Assembly (NCBI GenBank): GCA_054601695.1
Contig: BAAHQB010000067.1
Span: 372,001-436,000 of the forward strand
Direction: 5' to 3'
Length of the DNA: 64,000 nt
DNA from: Amorphochlora amoebiformis
Taxonomy: Eukaryota > Cercozoa > Chlorarachniophyceae
This document shows positions 1 through 64,000 of the stretch, piece by piece (the first letter of the stretch is position 1; each line of letters begins with the position of its first letter). The notes under the pieces are model-generated. The model had not been told where the DNA came from. It was given only the letters and a program-made list of their open reading frames with translations, and made no database searches. The translations under genes were made by a program, and so were the position numbers.

Positions 1-52
<52 letters not shown>

Positions 53-53
53 G

Positions 54-137
<84 letters not shown>

Positions 138-144
138 CCAGTAC

Positions 145-10000
<9,856 letters not shown>

Positions 10001-10376
10001 ATACGTACTCTTCCGAGAAGAATTATTAACAAATCGGGCTTTAAAGGCTTGAACAATGGTAGGTATCTAGAGAACCCCTCCCAAAATATCGCACTTCCCG
10101 CCACACACTTTTATTATTAATTCTTTTAAATATATGTCCTATGGATTACCACAAGAGGTTCCCTCGGATCCTGGTACCTGCGTAGGAGATAAAAGAGTAC
10201 ACATTTGAGGGGGGTTAACGAAACCGAACAGAGATTCGGACAAACCAAAAAAATCCGAATCTTACTTCTTCGCGGTGTCTCCGACTATTACATTCGAAAA
10301 ATTCCGTGGAATTCCCATTGGTAAGGAAGGAGATAGTCTCTTAGCAAGGGTGAGAGAGCGACGTAGCAACGAGAGC
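10001..10376. promoter_or_regulatory. Head-to-head gap between lactonase and TMEM14 genes
   Basis: Non-repetitive sequence between the tentative ATG of the minus-strand lactonase (10000) and the tentative ATG of TMEM14 (10377). It must contain both promoters if the starts are right. It contains an open plus-strand segment at 10205-10348 (SYFFAVSPTITFEKF, followed by a GTGAGA donor) that could be an alternative 5' exon. A CTTCCGAGAAG inverted motif lies at about 10009-10019. No clear TATA box. Confidence 0.4.
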
Positions 10377-13544
<3,168 letters not shown>

Positions 13545-13586
13545 ATGAATGTATATTTCGTGTGTGTGTGAATGTGTATGTGTAAC

Positions 13587-13652
<66 letters not shown>

Positions 13653-13740
13653 TATACATCTATATATATATTATATGTGTATACATAGATATGTATATAC
13701 ACACATAAATGTATAAATAGACATACATAAAAATACATAT

Positions 13741-13779
<39 letters not shown>

Positions 13780-13818
13780 TATATATGTGTGTATACACAT
13801 GCATATTATATATAGTTT

Positions 13819-13862
<44 letters not shown>

Positions 13863-14073
13863 TCTTTACTGTACACGATATTTTATGCGTATCCTTATAT
13901 TTGATTACATAGAGTATACTAGATATTTTATGCGTATCCTTATATTTGATACATAGAGTATACTAGCATGTATACATATATATATGTACACATATATATA
14001 CATATATATATATATTTAAATATATATATATATATATTATATTGATACATACATATATACATATATGTATACC

Positions 14074-14109
<36 letters not shown>

Positions 14110-14280
14110 ATATATATGTACATATATTTTGTATGTTATACATATGTATGTATATGTATATTGTGGCTTGGTTATTACCCATCGTATTGCATTTGTGTAT
14201 GTAATGACACTTAGTTACTACATATATATACATATATATATATATATAATGTATACTATCAATATGTATATATACGTATA

Positions 14281-14331
<51 letters not shown>

Positions 14332-14962
14332 ATGCTATAATACAAATAAGTCCTTAACTTACACACGGGAAACGTACTATGTAAACATCGTATATAAAAT
14401 AGGTTAAGAAATCTTCAGAGTAACAATTGAATCGCCAATGACAGTAGTGCATCATGGCGGTATACAATATTAAGACAGAAGAATGCTAGAGTATCCTGAT
14501 GCGATCAACCTGAATTACAATTGCAACTTACTAGACTTATTCAACTTTGCAACAGCATTCATCATGAGATTTTCTAGATTTTACATTACGACAGACTCCA
14601 AGATTACAACGCCAGAATATGTATGTTCAGCGTCTACATCTAGCACATGCTGGTTGTAGAGCCTAGAGAGCTAGAGACTAGAGAGAGCCAGATGACTAGA
14701 TTAACTCGGCAGTCTAGCATATTCTCGTGATGGTGTAACATGATACATTTTGAAATGTTTACCTTTTCACTAGTTTCAAACTCTAGAAAATACTGGAGCT
14801 TGTGATAAAACCGTTAGGCTAGACCAGATCAATGAATGTAGTAGTATGATACTTCCGATATAATAAGTATGATCTACTAGATCTAGTATATTTTTCTTGG
14901 CCAACTGTCTCTAGTATCTAGAGTATCTGGTTTTACAATTTTTTTAAATATCAAACGTCGAC
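13545..14962. other. Tail-to-tail gap downstream of TMEM14, with a CTAG-rich island
   Basis: 13545-14340 is mostly AT and TG/CA microsatellite, with a 44-bp tandem duplication near 13878-13965 (GATATTTTATGCGTATCC repeated). 14340-14960 is non-repetitive, lacks a convincing exon, and is conspicuously rich in CTAG/TCTAGA (more than a dozen occurrences in about 500 bp). Confidence 0.6.
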
Positions 14963-15190
14963 ATGCAAGCTCGGAGATCGGCGGGCCAGCTGTCTGAGGG
15001 CTTAAGGCTTCTTGGAATTTTACAAAAATGTTTTTTTTTCACAATCACGACACGATGTGGTGTAGAAATGCATAAATTTATCTCTTACATCATTAATTTA
15101 ATAGATAGGAATGATTTTGAATCTCTAGGTCATGACGTCGCCTCTTTATTTGCAGCCAGAGCGACGGAGGCGAGTAACCTTTGTGATGTG
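14963..15190 (+). CDS. Orphan open frame with possible donor, function unknown
   Basis: ATG at 14963 opens a 76-codon frame beginning MQARRSAGQLSEGLRLLG and ending ATEASNLCDV, followed by the possible donor GATGTG|GTAAAT. No family is recognised. It lies in the tail-to-tail gap between TMEM14 (plus) and the glycosyltransferase (minus), just after a CTAG-rich stretch. Possible continuation exons at 15948-16011 and 16100-16150 (reading [15 protein letters not shown] and MKIRIRLGF) would interleave with the last minus-strand exons of the glycosyltransferase. That makes either this frame or those exons doubtful. It may simply be chance open sequence in a less repetitive stretch. Confidence 0.25.
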
Positions 15191-15267
15191 GTAAATATAT
15201 ATATATGTATATATATTATATTATATGTATATGTATGTATATATGATGGATATGTAGTACATATGTG

Positions 15268-15305
<38 letters not shown>

Positions 15306-15359
15306 CATGCATACATACATGCAAGCATGTATAATTAGACAAACCACAAACAGAAAGAC

Positions 15360-31195
<15,836 letters not shown>

Positions 31196-31365
31196 CTTTT
31201 CACCGATGAGACCTCTAGTCTTCGAACTTTTCTGGCATGTCCCGGGACTGTCCCTCCAGTTTCAGACAGAAGAACAGAAAGAAACGTTCAAGGTCATCAC
31301 TTAAGAAATAATATCGGTGTATCCCCAAATAAGATATCGAGTCCAACTTAATTCTTCGCGAAGCG
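31196..31365. promoter_or_regulatory. Bidirectional promoter gap between glycosyltransferase and ABC genes
   Basis: About 170 bp of unique, non-AT-array sequence separates the divergent start codons. A perfect palindrome CTTCGCGAAG lies at 31354-31363, immediately before the ABC ATG. That the gap acts as a shared promoter is inferred from its position. Confidence 0.45.
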
Positions 31366-42532
<11,167 letters not shown>

Positions 42533-43108
42533 CCTATTAGTCTAGTTACTAGAGTTAGTATGTAAATTATACATGAACAGTCCGATTGAATGACTCATGA
42601 GTCATTTCATCAGTAAATTTCATATCTCCTGACCAATGATGTTCTAATAATATTATATACATATATTATATATATGATATGTATATATATTCTAGATCTA
42701 GTAGATATTAGACTAGCTCTATTTTTCATTTATGATTAGTAAAATTATTTAGCAGCTAGATGAGTAACCCAAACATAGATTTCTAGAATTTGGATCGTGT
42801 GCAATTGCAAACCTAGTGTAGTAAGGTACATTCACACACACGAATACATCAATATTCAATCATGATGATTAGCGTTCAAAAAGTACTATTTAAGCAAATT
42901 TCACACAGTAAAGTATACAATTTTAGAGTTGCAAGGGCGGAGATGAAATATTTGTTTTTTGTTAACACTTGTTTCTAGATACTCTAGATTCTAGTCGAAA
43001 TACTTGGGTCTCTTCTCCTTTCTTTGCTTTTTCTTATCTGAGTGCTGTTATAAATATGATAATATATATATACATGTATATACATATATGTTTTTAATAT
43101 AATATATG

Positions 43109-43146
<38 letters not shown>

Positions 43147-43183
43147 AACATTTGTAAATATTCATTTATATATTAATATATTT

Positions 43184-43246
<63 letters not shown>

Positions 43247-43294
43247 TACATAGATATAAATATTTTTAAATATTCATTTATATATTAATATATT

Positions 43295-43327
<33 letters not shown>

Positions 43328-43328
43328 G

Positions 43329-43366
<38 letters not shown>

Positions 43367-43456
43367 CAAGGTAAGTACCTTATCTTACATACGTTTAATA
43401 ATATCTACGTATATATGCAAGTATATATATATATATATATATATGTATGCATGTAA

Positions 43457-43494
<38 letters not shown>

Positions 43495-43650
43495 GCTTAC
43501 ATATATTAACACATATATGTACATATTTGTTTATTCATATATATAAATGTAGGTGGTCCAATGATATGAATTGAAATATCCGCCCTTTTCTCATGTATGT
43601 ATGTACTTATGTAGGTATGTATGCATTCACATATATATATATATATATAT

Positions 43651-43722
<72 letters not shown>

Positions 43723-43731
43723 TATATCCAC

Positions 43732-43774
43732 CTTCGTCTTCTTAGATCTTGACACCCCTTTAGCCTTTATCTCT
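43732..43774 (-). CDS. Possible isolated lysine-rich exon
   Basis: On the minus strand an AG acceptor, a 43-nt open segment reading [14 protein letters not shown] and a GTGGAT donor are visible, and a possible phase-matched continuation begins near 43588 ([14 protein letters not shown]). It lies downstream of the ICT1 stop codon in the tail-to-tail gap, so it belongs to no gene chained here. The plus strand of the same bases is also open ([14 protein letters not shown]). No family match; treat as a candidate only. Confidence 0.22.
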
Positions 43775-43789
43775 CTGATACACACACAC

Positions 43790-43847
<58 letters not shown>

Positions 43848-43870
43848 GTATATTATGTTTATATATGCTA

Positions 43871-43920
<50 letters not shown>

Positions 43921-43922
<2 letters not shown>

Positions 43923-45120
43923 GGTTAGGGTTAGGGCGTCAGGTTAGGGTTAGGATCAGATTATTAGCATGTCTTAGTCCAATGACCATTGACTCCTCCA
44001 CATTGTGGGGCTATGGGTTAGGGTTTGGGTTAGGGTTAGACTGAGGGTGGTGAGGGTGAGGGTGAGGGTTAGGGTGAGGATTAGGGTTAGGGTTAGGAAA
44101 AGGGTTAGGGTGAGGACTAGGCTTAGGATTAGGGTTAGGGTTAGGGTTAGGGTTAGGGTTAGGGTTAGGGTTAGGGTGAGGGTTAGGGTTGGGGTTAGGG
44201 TTAGTGTGAGGGTTAGGATTAGGGTTAGGGTGAGGGTTAAGGTTAGTATAGGGTTAGGGTTAGGGTGAGGGTCAGGGTTAGGGTGGGATTAGGGTTAGAA
44301 TTAGGGTGAGGATAAGAGTGAGGATTAGGGTTAGGATTAGGGTTAGGGTTAGCGTTAGGGTTAGGGTGAGGGTAAGGGTGAGGGTGAGCGTGGGTGAGGT
44401 TTAGGGTTAGGATTAGGCTTAGGCTTAGGGTTAGGGTTAGGGTTAGGGTGAGCGTGTGGGTGAGCCTGAGGTTTAGGGTTAGGGTTAGGGTTAGGTGAGG
44501 GTGAGGGTTAGGGTTTAGGTGAGAGTTAGGGTGAGGGTTAGGGTTAGGGATAGGGTAGGGTTAGGATTAGGGTTAGGTGAGGGTGAGGGTGGGGGTTTTG
44601 GGTTGGGGTGAGAGTTAGGGTGAAGGTTAGGGATAGGGTTAGGGTTAGGGTTAGGGTTAGGGTTAGGGTTGGGGTTAGGGTTAGGGTTAGGGTTAGGATA
44701 AGGGCATCTATTTACTTAATATACATATGTAGACGTATATATATATGTATAATATGTATATATATATATACGTATATATATATGTATATATATGTATATA
44801 TATATATATATATATTCCAATAATGTAGAGAAAGTTGTGGTGAGGTTAGGATTAGCGTTCGATGAAGATTTCACCTTACTAGAGTTACGATTGAGGTTAG
44901 GGTTACTATACTAGGGTTGGCCTTCTTAGGGTTAGGGTTAGGGTTAGTGTTAGGGTTAGGGTTAAGGTTAGGGTTAAGGTTAAGGTTAGGGTTATTATAA
45001 TTGTTCAATTCTCTCTTTTTCTCTAGGTTACTATACTAGTTGGCCTTTTTAGGGTTAGGGTTAGGGTCAGGGTTAGGGTTAGGATTAGGGTTGGGGTTAG
45101 GTTAGGGTTAGGGTTGGTTT
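43921..45120. repeat. TTAGGG/TGAGGG-type array downstream of MRPL58
   Basis: Degenerate telomere-like repeat on the plus strand with many TGAGGG variants, interrupted by AT sequence at 44705-44815. A further block lies at 45378-45530 inside the last MRPL58 intron. Confidence 0.88.
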
Positions 45121-45130
45121 AGGATTATGA

Positions 45131-51249
<6,119 letters not shown>

Positions 51250-51367
51250 TCCCTCGGAACCCAGGATATTTCGGTTCCGAGACATGTGTCGAATCCGTAG
51301 TTAAACTCTTCGGCCGAAAAGATCTAAAAGTTCTCTTCGTGGCGGACGCACCTCTTTGCAGAGCGAT
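51250..51367. promoter_or_regulatory. Bidirectional promoter gap between MRPL58 and RBM25
   Basis: 118 bp of GC-richer unique sequence between divergent start codons. It carries a TTCGGCCGAA palindrome near 51309-51318, similar in kind to the CTTCGCGAAG palindrome in the 31 kb divergent gap. No TATA box is seen. Confidence 0.5.
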
Positions 51368-60422
<9,055 letters not shown>

Positions 60423-60508
60423 TCAATCCTTCTTTCGATGGGTTAGCATATGGCTCACGATCTGAATATATGTTATATATATATGCGTGTGCGTATATGT
60501 ATATATAC

Positions 60509-60539
<31 letters not shown>

Positions 60540-60541
60540 AT

Positions 60542-60595
<54 letters not shown>

Positions 60596-60746
60596 CCTAC
60601 TACATGTATAAAAATATATATGAACGTACATACTAGCAACAAAAAAAATATACATATGCATAAATATGCTATAAAATGATGTATGCACACACACACACAC
60701 AACCAAACACACAACCAAACACACAAACACGCACACACACACAGAC

Positions 60747-60811
<65 letters not shown>

Positions 60812-60878
60812 TGACAGATGTGTTAGTAACAAACATATACCTATTACGCATACATATAATCTATAAAAAATACCTATT

Positions 60879-60920
<42 letters not shown>

Positions 60921-61044
60921 CATATATATACATGACATCTATTATTATTATTATTATTATTGTATATATATATATATATTATATATATATATATATATAT
61001 AATTAATATAATATATGTATATGTGTATATGTATATATATGTGT

Positions 61045-61077
<33 letters not shown>

Positions 61078-61112
61078 AGATAAGAAAATTATATATATAT
61101 ATATAATTATAT

Positions 61113-61162
<50 letters not shown>

Positions 61163-61173
61163 ATGTATGTGTA

Positions 61174-61254
<81 letters not shown>

Positions 61255-61435
61255 TACAGAGCTTACAAACATATACCCGATTTCGGCGTGAGAAGCCCTT
61301 TCCGCACTGCAGGCACTTGAATCGACGCTCATTGGAATGGGTCTATATATGTATATATATGTTTATAAATCTTATGATTTAATCCCTTTTCAGTATAGGC
61401 GTAATATTTAACATGCATACATATATAATTATATG

Positions 61436-61487
<52 letters not shown>

Positions 61488-61551
61488 TGTGTGTGTGTGT
61501 CGTGTGTGTGTAGATATGATTACACAAATATAAACGGGTATCTTGTAAATG

Positions 61552-61587
<36 letters not shown>

Positions 61588-61612
61588 TATGTGTGTATAT
61601 GTGTTATAAATA

Positions 61613-61647
<35 letters not shown>

Positions 61648-61675
61648 CATATACCTACATACATACATACATATG

Positions 61676-61754
<79 letters not shown>

Positions 61755-61890
61755 ACTGCAATATAAATACAGGATATGTGTGTGTATTTGTTGAATGATA
61801 TCTACATCGTACCTCGACGTGTGAGTTGAGGTTACTCTTGTGCGAGAACGCCTTGCCACACTCCTTACACTTATACACACACACACACAC

Positions 61891-61960
<70 letters not shown>

Positions 61961-61991
61961 GGACTTCATTAAATATACGTATGTGTACTCG

Positions 61992-62032
<41 letters not shown>

Positions 62033-62136
62033 AGGGTTAGGGATAGGAGGTACGGTTAGGATTAGGGTTAGAGTTAGGGTTGAGAGGGTGATACCTTGAA
62101 TGGCCTTTCCTTCGTATGTGTACGAATATGGGTAGA

Positions 62137-62197
<61 letters not shown>

Positions 62198-62287
62198 CAC
62201 ACACACACACATGTATATACATATACATATATATGTAAGTGTATGTTGTGTATATTTGACACGTATCTACACATTATATATGTATAT

Positions 62288-62334
<47 letters not shown>

Positions 62335-62451
62335 ACACACATGTATACAATATGTATATATATATATATATGTATATACACATATACATACATATACACA
62401 TGTAAATAAACAATATATTATATCCCACCTATATATATATATATGTATATG

Positions 62452-62533
<82 letters not shown>

Positions 62534-62579
62534 CAATATATATATATATATATATATATATAGTAAACTACTATATTAT

Positions 62580-62614
<35 letters not shown>

Positions 62615-62823
62615 TATAAATCGAATATATATGTGTATGTGTACATATGTGTGTGTACTATAAATCGATACGAACATGTCTATGAATGTAGAATTTCACA
62701 TACGACCTATAACTCACCAATCTCTTTAACCGACCCAAACCGAATGTGAACCCTAACCTTAACGTATTTCCTAACCCTAACTCTACCCTAGCCCTACTCA
62801 CCAGATTGCCGCTCTGGGTGAAC

Positions 62824-62866
<43 letters not shown>

Positions 62867-62973
62867 GTATATTTGTATATTTATATTTACTATATTATAT
62901 ACAAATAAGTTGTATAGAAACATACATCATGCATAAAATAAATATAATCAGAAAGACAAAAGGATATTTATAT

Positions 62974-63061
<88 letters not shown>

Positions 63062-63147
63062 ACCTTTTTCCACAGAAATGACACACATGAGGACGAAAGC
63101 CCGTATGAATTCTCATGTGAGTAGCGAGAGATCCTTTGTGGGAAAAT
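60423..63147 (-). CDS. C2H2 zinc-finger protein, 3' part of the gene
   Basis: Exons in transcript order: 63147-63064 (84 nt), 62823-62802 (22 nt), 62136-62095 (42 nt), 61869-61813 (57 nt), 61342-61277 (66 nt), 60461-60423 (39 nt, TGA). Every junction phase fits. The product carries the end of one finger ([14 protein letters not shown]) and three complete C-x2-C-x12-H-x3-H fingers: CHFCGKRF...[31 protein letters not shown] (His pair spans an intron) and CLQCGKGF...IVSHMLTH, ending RKKD. Linkers TGFRPHV, TKERPFK and SNERRFK are of the TGEKP type, so this is a DNA-binding tandem array. The three visible full fingers are all split across exons. An upstream exon may be 63737-63706 (TSYCNATGI), which would complete the first finger but with Thr where the second Cys belongs. 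The true start is not visible. Confidence 0.93.
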
Positions 63148-63180
63148 CTGAATACAGATATATAGATACTTTTATATATT

Positions 63181-63212
<32 letters not shown>

Positions 63213-63240
63213 ATATATGTATATATATATATGTATATAC

Positions 63241-63274
<34 letters not shown>

Positions 63275-63307
63275 GTGTAATATCTATATCTATATTTATA
63301 GTCATAT

Positions 63308-63344
<37 letters not shown>

Positions 63345-63396
63345 GATGTACATCCATATATGTTGTATACTTCATCATGTTATACAATAATTTATA

Positions 63397-63429
<33 letters not shown>

Positions 63430-63518
63430 CGCGTATATATATATGTATATACATATATATGTAGAATTTATTATATATATATATTATGTATATATTATAT
63501 GTATGTATATATATATAC

Positions 63519-63558
<40 letters not shown>

Positions 63559-63583
63559 AACACAACCACACGTACACACACAC

Positions 63584-63633
<50 letters not shown>

Positions 63634-63705
63634 TTAGCGCAGCACTGTGGTATTCCATTGGTTGTCCGTAGTTCGTTTGAGACCGAGTCGAGTTAGATGA
63701 CTTAC

Positions 63706-63737
63706 CTTATTCCAGTTGCATTACAGTAGGATGTCGA
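63706..63737 (-). CDS. Possible upstream exon of the zinc-finger gene
   Basis: Acceptor TTAG, 32 nt open in the right phase (reading STSYCNATGI) and a strong donor AATAAG|GTAAGT. Joined to the exon at 63147 it would read [18 protein letters not shown], placing one Cys at the correct distance before the conserved Phe. The second zinc-ligand Cys is replaced by Thr. Assignment rests on phase and spacing only. Confidence 0.35.
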
Positions 63738-63954
63738 CTAACTTGGGGTGAGTCAAGTGCAGAAGTCGGTTACTTCCCATTCTTCCTTCCTTTCTCCCTT
63801 CGGAACCCATGGGTTCCGATTATTATTGGCCTATTAGCGCGCTCTATGTAACTATAGTCAGACTACCGTTAATCCTCTTCTGACTACCGTTAATCTTCTT
63901 GAAGTTAAGCAGCTATAGCTTGGGTGTAGAGTCTCTCACGTCAACAATAATGTA

Positions 63955-64000
<46 letters not shown>
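63738..64000. other. Unique sequence at the right edge
   Basis: Non-repetitive DNA with a 22-bp tandem duplication (TCTGACTACCGTTAATC) near 63862-63898 and an AT array at the edge. It may hold upstream sequence of the zinc-finger gene: a minus-strand ATG near 63810 opens a short frame (MGSEGRKEGRMG) that stops at 63719-63721. A short 5S-rRNA-like string occurs at 63901-63924 but no complete RNA gene. Confidence 0.3.

Larger units (their letters stand above)
42533..45130. other. Tail-to-tail gap between ABC and MRPL58 genes
   Basis: 42533-43030 is CTAG-rich unique sequence. 43030-43920 is AT microsatellite with one doubtful minus-strand exon at 43732-43774. 43921-44705 and 44830-45120 are degenerate TTAGGG/TGAGGG arrays on the plus strand, separated by an AT stretch. 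No gene was recognised. Confidence 0.6.

Noticed and set aside
44005-44268. Arg/Val-rich frame
   Set aside because: Translation of the TTAGGG/TGAGGG array; the same artefact occurs at 19536, 21339, 25966 and 44608.
63631-63943. 5S-rRNA-like strings (minus-strand CAATGGAATACCAC...GTGCTG and plus-strand GAAGTTAAGCAGC)
   Set aside because: They lie on opposite strands in the wrong order and the intervening domains do not match, so no intact 5S gene or clear pseudogene.

Overview
Eukaryotic nuclear DNA. Most of the window is (AT)n microsatellite, and almost every listed open frame is a translation of simple repeat. The real coding information sits in short non-repetitive islands of about 16-200 bp. 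Reading each island for an AG acceptor, a GT donor and compatible reading phase, and chaining neighbours, gives seven spliced genes recognisable by family. Within each chain the phases of consecutive exons agree, apart from a few gaps that I name. The organism cannot be fixed. TTAGGG-type interstitial repeats, C2H2 fingers, RBM25, a mitochondrial ICT1 and a GT61 enzyme only say that it is a eukaryote with very intron-rich genes.

Layout, left to right, with strands strictly alternating: (1) lactonase / 6-phosphogluconolactonase family, minus, 10000 to beyond the left edge; (2) TMEM14/FAX-family membrane protein, plus, 10377-13544; (3) GT61-type (EOGT-like) glycosyltransferase, minus, 31195-15360; (4) single-NBD ABC protein, plus, 31366-42532; (5) mitochondrial peptidyl-tRNA hydrolase ICT1/MRPL58, minus, 51249-45131; (6) splicing factor RBM25 with RRM, RD/RE tract and PWI domain, plus, 51368-57715; (7) C2H2 zinc-finger protein, minus, at least 63147-60423. 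Genes therefore form head-to-head pairs (1/2, 3/4, 5/6) separated by about 0.1-0.4 kb, and tail-to-tail pairs (2/3, 4/5, 6/7) separated by about 1.8-2.7 kb. No shared pathway is evident.

Introns are nearly pure (AT)n that often starts at the donor (GTATAT...) and runs up to the acceptor. Some also hold TTAGGG/CCCTAA-like arrays, GC, GA/CT or minisatellite tracts, and one holds an antisense LINE-like remnant.

The most unusual signal is recurrent in at least six of the genes. Short exon-intron junction sequences (about 20-60 bp, part exon and part intron) are repeated one to three more times inside the adjoining intron, separated by AT arrays. Acceptor junctions are echoed upstream of the true exon and donor junctions downstream, and in one case the copy is inverted. 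These decoy splice junctions look like a by-product of AT-array instability and may affect splice-site choice.
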